This document shows positions 18,007 to 27,444 of a DNA stretch of 64,000 nucleotides, one piece after another (position 1 is the first letter of the stretch; each line of letters begins with the position of its first letter). The notes under the pieces are model-generated. The model saw nothing but the letters and a program-made list of their open reading frames with translations, was not told where the DNA came from and made no database searches. The stretch spans positions 351,503 through 415,502 of the forward strand of contig NZ_REFV01000001.1 in NCBI RefSeq assembly GCF_003688895.1. The letters are read 5' to 3'. The stretch comes from Dokdonia sinensis. GTDB taxonomy: Bacteria > Bacteroidota > Bacteroidia > Flavobacteriales > Flavobacteriaceae. Made by a program: the position numbers and the translations under genes.

Positions 18007-20211
18007 TTATTCGTTTACGTTTACAGCAGATGCCTCTGCATTCTTTACTTTAATATCTGTTCCCAACCGTTGTATGTATGCGATTAGGGCAACAACTTCA
18101 CGATTGCGCATCTCAACGAAATCTTCGCCATTTTCTAAAGCATACTTCTTATCTGCCTCATATGTTTTAGCAAAGTCGGGGTCGCTGTATAAGTTTTTCT
18201 CAATCTGTGTTCCTTGTTCAAGCATCCACTCTTGAGCGCGTTCAATATCTTCCATCGTGTAGGGAACGCCCAGCGTGACCATTGCTTCCATCTTATCTTC
18301 TGTATTCGATTTATCTAGCTCCCTATTAATAAGCCATTTATATGATGGCATTATAGAGCCAGACGAGGTACTCTGTGGGTCATAAAAGTGATTCAAATGC
18401 CAGTTATCACTATATTTTCCACCCACGCGTAAGAGGTCCGGTCCTGTACGTTTACTTCCCCAAAGAAATGGATGGTCATATACAAACTCTCCTGCCTTAG
18501 CATACTCGCCATAGCGCTCTACCTCGCTTCTAAAGGGACGTACCATCTGTGAGTGACAGCCTACGCAACCTTCACTTATATAAATATCACGACCTTCGAG
18601 CTCCAGCGGTGTATAGGGTTTTACACTAGATATAATTGGGATATAATCATCAACCATTAAGGATGGAATAATTTGTACCATCCCTCCTATTAAAATCGCA
18701 ATCGTAGCAAAAATGGTCAGTTTTACAGGGCGTCTTTCTAACCAGGTGTGGTATGCCTCTTTAGTTGTACGCTTTTTTGTTACTTTTTCAAGCGGAGCTG
18801 CTTCGGCAAGTTCATCTGTTACTTTAGAACCTGCTCTTGCGGTCATAATTAAATTATACACGCCTATTAAAGCTCCAACGATAAACATACTACCTCCTAT
18901 CGCACGCATCCAGTACATTGGGATAATCTCGCTAAGTGTTTCTAAAAAATTACCATAGGTTAATGTACCGTCCGGATTGAACTGCTTCCACATTGAAGCC
19001 TGAACAAAACCTGCTACGTACATAGGCAAGGCGTACATAATGATTCCTAAAGTTCCTACCCAAAAATGGACGTTTGCCAGTTTAGTTGACCACAGCCTTG
19101 TCTTAAATAGTTTAGGCACCATCCAGTAAACCATACCGAAGGTCAAGAACCCGTTCCAAGCGAGTGCTCCTACGTGTACGTGGGCAATAACCCAATCACT
19201 AAAATGCGCAATCGCGTTCACATTTTTGAGTGAAAGCATCGGTCCTTCAAAGGTTGCCATACCGTAACCCGTGATGGCAACAACCATAAATTTTAAAACA
19301 GGGTCTGTACGTACTTTATCCCAAGCGCCGCGCAGGGTCAAGAGTCCGTTTATCATCCCTCCCCAAGATGGTGCGAGAAGCATTATGGAGAATGCAACCC
19401 CTAAGTTTTGCGCCCAGTCTGGTAAGGAAGAATATAATAAGTGGTGAGGTCCTGCCCAGATGTATATAAAAATCAATGACCAAAAGTGAACAATAGATAA
19501 TCTGTATGAATACACAGGTCTATTTGCAGCTTTAGGTACGAAATAATACATCAGACCTAAAAATGGTGTGGTTAGGAAAAATGCCACCGCATTATGTCCA
19601 TACCACCATTGTACCAAGGCGTCTTGCACACCTGCGTACATTGAGTAACTTTTTAAAGCACCCACGGGAATTGCCATACTGTTTACAATATGCAGTACAG
19701 CAACCGTTACAAAGGTTCCTAAGTAAAACCAAATCGCTACATATAAGTGTCGTTGTCTTCTCTTGAGAATTGTACCGATTAGGTTGGCTCCAAAGATTAC
19801 CCAAATCAATGCAATTGCAATATCAAAAGGCCATTCTAGCTCAGCATATTCTTTTGAAGATGTATATCCTAGTGGTAATGTGATTGCAGCTCCTACAATT
19901 ATGGCTTGCCATCCCCAGAAATTTAGATTACTCATCCAGTCTTTCCACATCCTGGCTTTAAGCAGTCGCTGTGTTGAGTAGTACACTCCCGCAAAAATTG
20001 CATTTCCTACAAAGGCAAAAATCACAGCATTGGTGTGTAACGGGCGTAAACGACCAAAACTTAACCAAGAGATTCCGTCTGTGAGGTTAGGAAATAAGAA
20101 CATAAAGGCTAATAACAGACCCACACTCATTCCTATAATTCCCCAGAACATTGTGGCAATAATGAACTTGCTTACGATTTTATTATCGTAATAAAACTTT
20201 TGTAATTCCAT
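18007..20211 (-). CDS. ccoNO: Fused cbb3 oxidase subunits I and II (CcoN-CcoO)
   Basis: 734 residues. The N-terminal ~480 residues form the 12-helix haem-copper subunit (VQWWYGHNAVAFFLTTPFLGLMYY, IWAGPHHLLY, VIAHVHVGALAWNG). The C-terminal part is the CcoO cytochrome c, with CVGCH at 549-553 and GPDLLRVGGKY. The fused form is usual in Bacteroidota. It is the catalytic core of the high-affinity oxidase. Confidence 0.96.
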   Translation of the reverse strand: MELQKFYYDNKIVSKFIIATMFWGIIGMSVGLLLAFMFLFPNLTDGISWLSFGRLRPLHTNAVIFAFVGNAIFAGVYYSTQRLLKARMWKDWMSNLNFWGWQAIIVGAAITLPLGYTSSKEYAELEWPFDIAIALIWVIFGANLIGTILKRRQRHLYVAIWFYLGTFVTVAVLHIVNSMAIPVGALKSYSMYAGVQDALVQWWYGHNAVAFFLTTPFLGLMYYFVPKAANRPVYSYRLSIVHFWSLIFIYIWAGPHHLLYSSLPDWAQNLGVAFSIMLLAPSWGGMINGLLTLRGAWDKVRTDPVLKFMVVAITGYGMATFEGPMLSLKNVNAIAHFSDWVIAHVHVGALAWNGFLTFGMVYWMVPKLFKTRLWSTKLANVHFWVGTLGIIMYALPMYVAGFVQASMWKQFNPDGTLTYGNFLETLSEIIPMYWMRAIGGSMFIVGALIGVYNLIMTARAGSKVTDELAEAAPLEKVTKKRTTKEAYHTWLERRPVKLTIFATIAILIGGMVQIIPSLMVDDYIPIISSVKPYTPLELEGRDIYISEGCVGCHSQMVRPFRSEVERYGEYAKAGEFVYDHPFLWGSKRTGPDLLRVGGKYSDNWHLNHFYDPQSTSSGSIMPSYKWLINRELDKSNTEDKMEAMVTLGVPYTMEDIERAQEWMLEQGTQIEKNLYSDPDFAKTYEADKKYALENGEDFVEMRNREVVALIAYIQRLGTDIKVKNAEASAVNVNE

Positions 20212-20213
20212 AG

Positions 20214-20423
20214 TTAAATTGATTGGTCTTTCAAGAGGGTTGATTCTTTGATTTTAGTAGTGTCTGTTGCTTTGTCTTTGACTATTTCATCATCAAAAAG
20301 CATTCGTACGGAAGGTGTGTACGTATCGTCGTATTGTCCTTTTTTTACAGAAAAAATGAAGGCGACAAAAAAGATGAGGGCAACAACAACACTTATTGCA
20401 AGTAGCATATAAATAATACTCAT
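20214..20423 (-). CDS. ccoS: cbb3 maturation protein CcoS
   Basis: 69 residues. N-terminal MSIIYMLLAISVVVALIFFVAFIFSVKKGQYDD is the CcoS helix and its following QxDD motif. It is needed for cofactor insertion into cbb3. First gene of the leftward cco operon, under its own Crp/Fnr-type promoter. Confidence 0.92.
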   Translation of the reverse strand: MSIIYMLLAISVVVALIFFVAFIFSVKKGQYDDTYTPSVRMLFDDEIVKDKATDTTKIKESTLLKDQSI

Positions 20424-20442
20424 ACCTTAGTTATTTATGATG

Positions 20443-20486
20443 TAAAACTACTGCTGAAGTAGTTTTTTAAATATGACATTTGTCAG
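20443..20486 (-). promoter_or_regulatory. Crp/Fnr box plus -7 element of the cco operon
   Basis: TGACATTTGTCA (20474-20485) and, 33 bp away, TAGTTTTA (20443-20450, minus strand), with the ccoS start at 20423. Confidence 0.85.
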
Positions 20487-20510
20487 TTTTGGATATGAAT
20501 TTTTAGGCTA

Positions 20511-20523
20511 CGCTTTCGCGAAA
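20511..20523. repeat. Half-decayed palindrome copy
   Basis: CGCTTTCGCGAAA followed by TTTTAAA. The left arm is intact and the right arm is lost. It lies between ccoS and the HipA-like gene. Confidence 0.8.
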
Positions 20524-20581
20524 TTTTAAAAGAAAATCGTACAAAAAGAAATTGGAAGAGAAGATTTGCTATTTTTAAAAA

Positions 20582-21394
20582 ATGAAGTTCAAAGTCCTAA
20601 GGCTTATAAACATAATTGAAGTATTACCTGGTGGAACGACCAAACCATTATTAGTCAATGCCATTGACGAAAATGGAATAAAGGGACAGTATGTTGTAAA
20701 AGTTTTTACAAAGAGACAAATTGCTCAAAACTTTGCTACCGCAAAAGAAATCTTAGGATGTGTCTTAGCACAAGAATTTGACCTCCCAGTTTCTCAATTT
20801 GGAATAATTAATTTCCCTAAATCTTTCTTACAAGATTTTTATCTCCCTCCAGAGATCGAGGTAGTTGATGATGGTTATAAATTTTGTTGTGAGTATAATC
20901 CTATTGGACCTATTTTTAAAGATATTGTTACGAGTACATTTTTGAAAAAATATGATGTTGCTAAAGTTTTTGCCTTTGACAATATATTATTAAATGTTGA
21001 CCGTGGAGGTCAGCGGAAAAAAGCTAATTTACTAGTTTCAAATACTGATTTTTTATTAATTGATCACGAGCTGATCTTACCATTTATAAATAACCACCTG
21101 AATGACGGTAATCCTGTTAATGGTCAAGTACTATTTAGCTCGTTCGGGCAATACGATAAACATATTTTTCACGTTTTATTAAAAGGAATAAGAAACAATA
21201 ATAAAGTAGCGCTATTCGACGAATTTATAGAGCTCTTAAGAGTTTTGAATTTAAATAATTTTCTACCTATCTATAGCCAAATGGATCATTACGGGATTCC
21301 CTATGATGGAAAAAACAGTACCTTTGCATACTTTCAATGGGTTAAAACTCATTTAGATTACATAAAAAACGAATTAATTAGACGAATATCTTGA
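20582..21394 (+). CDS. HipA-like kinase family protein (HipA_2 type)
   Basis: 270 residues. GGTTKPLLVNA near the start, and the kinase catalytic and metal loop FDNILLNVDRGGQRKKANLL followed by FLLIDHEL, fit the shorter HipA-like branch that occurs with DUF3037 partners. No HipB-type HTH protein is nearby. The TGA overlaps the TTG start of the next gene. It is more AT-rich and on the opposite strand to the cco genes it separates, as if inserted. Confidence 0.8.
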   Translation: MKFKVLRLINIIEVLPGGTTKPLLVNAIDENGIKGQYVVKVFTKRQIAQNFATAKEILGCVLAQEFDLPVSQFGIINFPKSFLQDFYLPPEIEVVDDGYKFCCEYNPIGPIFKDIVTSTFLKKYDVAKVFAFDNILLNVDRGGQRKKANLLVSNTDFLLIDHELILPFINNHLNDGNPVNGQVLFSSFGQYDKHIFHVLLKGIRNNNKVALFDEFIELLRVLNLNNFLPIYSQMDHYGIPYDGKNSTFAYFQWVKTHLDYIKNELIRRIS

Positions 21395-22257
21395 GTACAG
21401 ATAATTATACATACAGTATTTTAAAGTACCGACATTCTCAATTGCTTGATGAGCAATTAAATGTGGGAATACTCGTGTATTTTCCAGAAACTAATTCATT
21501 TATCTTTAAGCACTCAAGTAATTTAAAAAGGGTTAAGGCTATTTATAATAATGTTTCTGATAAGGTAATACTGCATTATTTGAAGCAAATAGATAGAAAA
21601 CTAAAGAACTTAGACACCCAGTCAAACTTATTCAATAACTATAATGTTAAGGAAAAGTTTAATGAGTTTATCCACAAGGAATTAATAGCAACTGATGCTA
21701 GTGTTTTACAATTTTCAAAAGTTTTTAATGGTATTCGCTACAATGAAACACAAGAAAATGTTATTGACTTTTTATTAGTGAGCTATTTTTCAGAATACAC
21801 ATCACCTAAAATAATTCATTCTACGATAGTTGACTCGGTTTCTGATCGCTTTATCAATAAACTCGCATCAAGATTTGATCTAGAAAAACTTGAAAAAGAA
21901 AAAAAACTATTCAAGGATTATAAAATCAAAAATGAAACTGGTAAATCTTATATTTTTGATTATGCTTGGCAAAACGGCACATTAAATTTGGTAAAACCAA
22001 TTGATTTTAATTTAAAAACTTCAAGAGGGATCGAAGATAAAGCGCACAAGCATCTTGGTCTTTTTATCGATCTTCAAAATGAAGCTGAAGAGCAAAACTT
22101 AAGATATGACCTACTAGTATCGAGGCCTAAAGAAAGATCTTTTTATAAAGATTATGATCACGCATTAAAACTACTAGAATTACCTAAAAGGCTTAAGATC
22201 ATTGAGGAAGAAGGAATAGACAGATATTCTAAAAAAGCTATAAAAGCTCTTTCTTAA
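21391..22257 (+). CDS. DUF3037-like protein
   Basis: 288 residues. N-terminal YTYSILKYRHSQLLDEQLNVGILVYFP is the DUF3037 opening (normally a ~120-residue family, here longer). It is translationally coupled to the HipA-like kinase through a TTGA overlap. The pairing is recurrent in bacteria; its role, possibly growth control or defence, is unproven. Confidence 0.75.
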   Translation: MSTDNYTYSILKYRHSQLLDEQLNVGILVYFPETNSFIFKHSSNLKRVKAIYNNVSDKVILHYLKQIDRKLKNLDTQSNLFNNYNVKEKFNEFIHKELIATDASVLQFSKVFNGIRYNETQENVIDFLLVSYFSEYTSPKIIHSTIVDSVSDRFINKLASRFDLEKLEKEKKLFKDYKIKNETGKSYIFDYAWQNGTLNLVKPIDFNLKTSRGIEDKAHKHLGLFIDLQNEAEEQNLRYDLLVSRPKERSFYKDYDHALKLLELPKRLKIIEEEGIDRYSKKAIKALS

Positions 22258-22279
22258 AAAATCAGCCATTAATCAATCA

Positions 22280-22669
22280 TTACACCTCAATATAAAGTAG
22301 CGCAAGTTTTGCCTTTTGCCCTATACGTTGCACTCTTAAAATAAAAGGGCTTGGCAATACTCCTGCACAAGGGCAATTTGCCTTATAACTTATCTCAAAT
22401 TGTGTCACGGCTTGTATTACTTTTTTTAGTATTATGCGCAATTGAGATTGTCCTGTGTTACATAATGCACCTCTAGTGGACTGTTGCACTTTCAAATTTT
22501 CTAACTGTCTTTCCAGATCTATAATCCACTCATCATTTGTTACTGATTTCTTTGTATGAGATGCCTTATAAAACAAGCTTACTATATCCCGTACTTCATA
22601 ATTAACTATTGAGAAAGCAAAGCCAGTCAATGGCAACTTCTGTTGAGTGTTAAGTTGTGTAAACATCAT
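22280..22669 (-). CDS. Hypothetical protein downstream of ccoI
   Basis: 129 residues, unrecognised. It has a helical middle (DLERQLENLKVQQ), a CPCAG motif (about 98-102) and a beta-rich end. The ATG overlaps the ccoI stop, so it is translated with ccoI and ends 22 bp from the convergent DUF3037 gene. The cysteines could bind metal, but that is speculation. Confidence 0.6.
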   Translation of the reverse strand: MMFTQLNTQQKLPLTGFAFSIVNYEVRDIVSLFYKASHTKKSVTNDEWIIDLERQLENLKVQQSTRGALCNTGQSQLRIILKKVIQAVTQFEISYKANCPCAGVLPSPFILRVQRIGQKAKLALLYIEV

Positions 22670-25122
22670 TCTGCGTTTTTTAGATTCGTATGTAATTGTT
22701 GCCCCAAAAAGTAGGTGTATGCCGTTGTAAATACTACGATACTTATAGAGCTAAGAGGCATAAGGATAGCGGCTACTACTGGCGCGAGATTACCCGTGAC
22801 AGCAAATCCTAGTCCTATGAGATTATATAATAGAGAGAAGATAAATGCGTATTGAATCACCTGCTTTCCCTTTCGCGAAAGCGTAATAAACCGCGTTAAA
22901 TTTTTGAAACGAGAGGCATCCAGAATTCCATCACAAGCTGGTGAAAACACATTTATATTTTCTGAAATAACGAGACCTACATCGCTCTGGGCAAGTGCTC
23001 CAGCATCGTTTAGACCATCACCCACCATTAATACACGCTTACCATTGGCTTGGAGGTTCTTTATATACGCGAGCTTATCTGCTGGTTTCTGGTTAAAAAT
23101 TAAATCTGTATGCTCAGGAAGTATTTTTGAGAGGTGCATTTTTTCGCCTTCATTGTCTCCAGAAAGTACGGCCAACTTGCAATCTTGGGCTAGCGACTTA
23201 AATAGGTCCTGCATTCCATCACGATACTCATTGTAGAAGATATAACAGCCTTTATAATTATCGTTAGAACTTATGTGTACGGTGGTCCTGTTTGGATACG
23301 TTTTTGCAAAAGCATTATCTTCTTGTGCAACAAAGGCATATGAGCCCACCTTTATCTGGTTCTGATTTAAAATACCTACAAGGCCTTGTCCAACTTCTTC
23401 CTTAAAATCATCTAGTGTATCAATACCTTGTGATTGCAACATATCGTACAAGGAGCGACTAAGCGGATGATTAGAAGCCCGTAGTGTAGAGGTAAGTAGT
23501 GATTCTTCTTCTGAAGTGAGTGCTATACCTTCGTAGGTAATTACATTTTTGTGATTTGTGGTAAGTGTTCCCGTTTTGTCAAAAACCACGGTGTCAATTG
23601 TGGCGAGTTGCTCTATGACAGTACTATTTTTCAAATATAATTTGTGCCTGCCAAAAATGCGGAGCAAATTCCCCAGCGTAAATGGAGCTGCAAGTGCGAT
23701 GGCACACGGACAAGCTACAATGAGAACTGCAGTAAAGACATTAAGTGCCAGAGATGGCTGGTAGAATAACCAAAATACAGTTGCAAGCACCGCAATACTT
23801 AAAATACTAATCGTAAATCGCTTACTAATCCTGTCTGTAATGTTTTGGAAAACACTACGATTCTCCTTATCAAAAATCTCGTTAGACCACAATTGCGTGA
23901 GGTAACTCTGCTCTACAGTCTTGACTACCTCTAATTCAATAACCCCTGCTTGTTGTCTTCCGCCGGCAAAGAGTTGGTCGCCAGAATTTTTAGCAACAGG
24001 TTCTGCTTCTCCGGTGACGAAGCTATAATCTATAAGCGCGTTTCCTTTAATGAGAATACCGTCTACGGGTATGAGCTCGCCGTGTCTGATAATGATTCGG
24101 TCGCCAGCTACTAGGTCGTAAACTTGAGCTTGTTCTTCTTGAATAGGTTCTGATTCCGCTTTCGCGAAAGCGGAAACTTTAAAATGATTTTTACCATCAT
24201 TTTTAATCAATCGTGTTACCGCAATAGGGAAATACGATTTGTAATCCCGCTCAAAAGAGAGGAATGCATAGGTCTTTTGCTGAAAAAATTTGCCCAGCAA
24301 TAAAAAGAATACTAATCCCGCCATACTGTCTAGAAAGCCAGTTCCCCAATCCATCACAATCTCGACAACAGAGCGTGTAAAAAGCACCAAAATCCCAATA
24401 GCAATAGGCACATCAATATTGAGCATCTTAGAACGAATACTCTTAAAAGCAGAAACGAGGTAGTCACTTCCCGAATAAAAAACCACGGGTAAGGCAAATA
24501 CAAGCATCAAGGCTCTAAACACGTATTTATAACGCTCAAGCCAGAATTCTGAAACCTCAAAATATTCTGGAAACGATAGAAACATAATATTGCCAAAGGC
24601 AAATCCCGCTACGCCTAATTTGTAGATTAGACTTCGGTCTATGTGTGACGCTTTTTTAGTGGCATCGTCTAGAGAGATGTAGGGTTCGTATCCTATTCTA
24701 GCCAGTAATAACACTAGCTTATGTAGTGAATAGTCTTCGGTTGTGTACGTAATGCGTACGGTTTTCTTCGGGAAGTTGACTTGGGCTGTTTTGACCTTTG
24801 GGTTCAATTTATTGAGGTTTTCTAGCACCCAAATGCAGGAACTACAATGTATTGAAGGAATTACAAAAGAAACCACCTGAGTACCCTGCTCATCAAATTC
24901 TAACAGTTTCCTAGCAATTTTCTCATTTTCTAGAAAGTCAAACTTCCCTTCAAAGCGTGATGGTGTCGTGCCAGGTGTTTGCTCCAGCTCGTAATAATAC
25001 GAGAGGTCGCTGTCATTAAGAATATCAAAAACGGTTTTACACCCGTGACAGCAAAAGTGCTTGTCTTGATGCTCGATGTTTGTGTTAACACAGTCATCAC
25101 CACAATGGAAGCATACGTCCAT
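22666..25122 (-). CDS. ccoI: Copper-transporting P1B-type ATPase of cbb3 assembly (CcoI/FixI)
   Basis: 818 residues. It has an N-terminal cysteine zinc-ribbon-like region (C4, C7, C11, C24, C25, C28), an HMA-type domain with CSSC (93-96), membrane helices with the CPC metal site (471-473), phosphorylation D515 in DKTGTLT, and GDGLNDAGAL. It exports copper for the oxidase. It contains one full palindrome copy (24156-24173, giving AFAKA) and one half copy (22871-22883, giving LSRK). Confidence 0.95.
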   Translation of the reverse strand: MDVCFHCGDDCVNTNIEHQDKHFCCHGCKTVFDILNDSDLSYYYELEQTPGTTPSRFEGKFDFLENEKIARKLLEFDEQGTQVVSFVIPSIHCSSCIWVLENLNKLNPKVKTAQVNFPKKTVRITYTTEDYSLHKLVLLLARIGYEPYISLDDATKKASHIDRSLIYKLGVAGFAFGNIMFLSFPEYFEVSEFWLERYKYVFRALMLVFALPVVFYSGSDYLVSAFKSIRSKMLNIDVPIAIGILVLFTRSVVEIVMDWGTGFLDSMAGLVFFLLLGKFFQQKTYAFLSFERDYKSYFPIAVTRLIKNDGKNHFKVSAFAKAESEPIQEEQAQVYDLVAGDRIIIRHGELIPVDGILIKGNALIDYSFVTGEAEPVAKNSGDQLFAGGRQQAGVIELEVVKTVEQSYLTQLWSNEIFDKENRSVFQNITDRISKRFTISILSIAVLATVFWLFYQPSLALNVFTAVLIVACPCAIALAAPFTLGNLLRIFGRHKLYLKNSTVIEQLATIDTVVFDKTGTLTTNHKNVITYEGIALTSEEESLLTSTLRASNHPLSRSLYDMLQSQGIDTLDDFKEEVGQGLVGILNQNQIKVGSYAFVAQEDNAFAKTYPNRTTVHISSNDNYKGCYIFYNEYRDGMQDLFKSLAQDCKLAVLSGDNEGEKMHLSKILPEHTDLIFNQKPADKLAYIKNLQANGKRVLMVGDGLNDAGALAQSDVGLVISENINVFSPACDGILDASRFKNLTRFITLSRKGKQVIQYAFIFSLLYNLIGLGFAVTGNLAPVVAAILMPLSSISIVVFTTAYTYFLGQQLHTNLKNAE

Positions 25123-25154
25123 ACTTTATCTAATTTGCTCATTCATACCTGAGA

Positions 25155-25228
25155 CAAATTTGGTACAATATGGAGTTCTAAAATATGACATATGTCAGCT
25201 TAGCATAAGATTTTGGTATGCACCTTTG
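25155..25228. promoter_or_regulatory. Divergent Crp/Fnr box between ccoI and pta
   Basis: Perfect palindrome TGACATATGTCA (25186-25197). -7-like hexamers lie 33 bp away on both sides: CAAATTTG toward ccoI (25155-25162) and CACCTTTG toward pta (25221-25228), each deviating at the first base. A second pta promoter element TATTTTTG lies at 25285-25292. Confidence 0.75.
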
Positions 25229-25329
25229 CCTTTTTAAATAAAATTAACCTCGTTTGTATCTAAGGCTTTGTGGTGTGATAGTACTATTTTTGTAATCCCA
25301 TTTTAACGCCCTACTTATACTTCAGTTTT

Positions 25330-27444
25330 ATGACAACTAAACCCTCAAACAAAGCTATTTACATCACAACCATCGAGGCTAATAGCGGGAAGTCTATTGT
25401 GTCACTTGGATTAATGCAATTACTATTGAGCAAAACGCCAAAGGTGGGCTATTTTAGACCTATTGTAGACGACCTTCTTCTTTGCGAAATTGATAATCAC
25501 ATCCGTACGATTACCTCCTATTTTAATCTAGACTTGCCCGCTGAAGATGCGTATGCCTTTCAACGAAGTGAAGTGTTGGAGATGAAGAATGCCAATAAGG
25601 AAGATGAAATCATAAGTAAGATTATTGAAAAATATAAAGCGGTTGAAGAGCGCTTTGACTACGTTCTCATCGAGGGAACAAGTTTTACAGGCGAAGGTTC
25701 ACTTATAGAATTTGATATTAATGTACTCATTGCAAAAAATCTCGGGGTGCCAGCCATCATCCTCGCCAGCGGTAAAGGAAAACCCTTAGAAGAACTCGTA
25801 GGCAGTTTACAAATCGCTTATGACTCCTTTAGAGATAAAGGTGTTGAAGTCTTATCTGTCATTGCAAATAAAGTCGAAGCTGAAAACAGAGCGCTGGTAA
25901 TTTCGGCACTTCAAAAGAAACTTCCTAAACAGGTAATCATAAACGCTATACCCCTCAATCCTATCCTGGCAAACCCATCCATAAAAGAGATTGTAGATGC
26001 GCTGGATGCCACGGTGCTTTTCGGAGAAGATTATCTTAATAACCAAGCAGGCTATTTTAGTGTAGGTGCAATGCAACTGCGCAATTATCTTACGCATTTA
26101 AAAGAAAATGGATTGGTGATTACTCCTGGCGATAGAGCCGATATCATTTTAGGGGCGTTGCAAGCAAATATTTCGGCAAACTATCCTTCTATTTCTGGAA
26201 TCGTACTCACGGGTGGTCTACTTCCTGAAGAGTCTATTAATAAATTAATCGAAGGTCTTTCTGATGTCGTGCCTATAATTTCGGTAAAGGGTGGGACATT
26301 TTCGGTTACCAATACCATAGGTGATATTAAATCTCAAATCTATGCTGAGAATACACAAAAGATAGAAACCTCTATCAAAGATTTTGAACAGTTTGTTGCT
26401 GTAGATGCTCTGGTAGAGCGTCTTATCACCTTTCAAACGGCTGGTATTACTCCCAGAATGTTTCAATACAATCTTTTGAAAAAGGCGACTTCTCACAAAA
26501 AACACATCGTACTTCCCGAAGGAACGGACGAGCGTATATTGAGAGCTACAAAGCAATTGGTACAGATAGATGCGGTGAGAATTACCCTTTTGGGCGATAA
26601 AAAGCAGATTACCGAAAAAGTGCTCGCGCTGGATATTGGGTTAGATTTAGATAAAGTCACTATTGTAAATCCTGTGGAGAGTGAGGATTTTGACGCTTTC
26701 GCGAAAGCGTTATACGAACTACGTAAACATAAGAATGTAAACCTTGCAATGGCGCGCGATTTAATGGAGGACGTTTCCTACTACGGAACGATGATGGTCT
26801 ATCAGGGCAAAGCCGACGGAATGGTCTCTGGAGCAATACACACCACGCAACACACCATACGCCCGGCGTTACAATTTATTAAAACAAAGCCTGAAGCATC
26901 TATCGTATCCTCTGTGTTCTTTATGTGTCTAGAAGACCGCGTATCTGTGTACGGAGATTGTGCCATAAACCCAAACCCAACCGCTGTACAACTTGCTGAA
27001 ATCGCAATCTCCTCTGCAACGACGAGTCGCGCTTTTGGTATAGAACCTAAAATAGCGATGCTATCATATTCATCGGGCACATCTGGTGTAGGAGAAGATG
27101 TGGAGCGTGTGCGCGAGGCAACCGCGTTAGTAAAAAAATTACGCCCAGATTTAAAAGTAGAAGGCCCTATTCAATACGACGCGGCCGTAGATATGAGCGT
27201 GGGCAAAGCAAAAATGCCCGATTCTGAAGTGGCTGGACAGGCAAATGTGTTCATCTTTCCAGATTTAAATACAGGTAATAATACCTATAAAGCCGTACAA
27301 CGCGAGACAAAAGCATTAGCCATAGGACCCATTATTCAGGGATTGAACAAACCTGTTAATGACTTGAGTAGAGGCTGTACGGTAGATGATATTTTTAATA
27401 CAGTCATCGTTACGGCGATTCAGGCGCAAGACTCAGAAGTATAA
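25330..27444 (+). CDS. pta: Phosphate acetyltransferase, long form
   Basis: 704 residues: N-terminal BioD-like P-loop-derived domain (EANSGKSIVSLG), DRTGG-type middle domain, and the C-terminal PTA catalytic domain (KKHIVLPEGTDERILRA, YDAAVDMSVGKAKMPDSEVAGQA). It interconverts acetyl-CoA and acetyl phosphate. It overlaps ackA by one base. AFAKA in the catalytic domain comes from a palindrome copy at 26694-26709. Confidence 0.95.
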   Translation: MTTKPSNKAIYITTIEANSGKSIVSLGLMQLLLSKTPKVGYFRPIVDDLLLCEIDNHIRTITSYFNLDLPAEDAYAFQRSEVLEMKNANKEDEIISKIIEKYKAVEERFDYVLIEGTSFTGEGSLIEFDINVLIAKNLGVPAIILASGKGKPLEELVGSLQIAYDSFRDKGVEVLSVIANKVEAENRALVISALQKKLPKQVIINAIPLNPILANPSIKEIVDALDATVLFGEDYLNNQAGYFSVGAMQLRNYLTHLKENGLVITPGDRADIILGALQANISANYPSISGIVLTGGLLPEESINKLIEGLSDVVPIISVKGGTFSVTNTIGDIKSQIYAENTQKIETSIKDFEQFVAVDALVERLITFQTAGITPRMFQYNLLKKATSHKKHIVLPEGTDERILRATKQLVQIDAVRITLLGDKKQITEKVLALDIGLDLDKVTIVNPVESEDFDAFAKALYELRKHKNVNLAMARDLMEDVSYYGTMMVYQGKADGMVSGAIHTTQHTIRPALQFIKTKPEASIVSSVFFMCLEDRVSVYGDCAINPNPTAVQLAEIAISSATTSRAFGIEPKIAMLSYSSGTSGVGEDVERVREATALVKKLRPDLKVEGPIQYDAAVDMSVGKAKMPDSEVAGQANVFIFPDLNTGNNTYKAVQRETKALAIGPIIQGLNKPVNDLSRGCTVDDIFNTVIVTAIQAQDSEV

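Noticed and set aside
20582-22257. Classical HipBA toxin-antitoxin
   Set aside because: No HTH HipB partner; the second gene is DUF3037-like.
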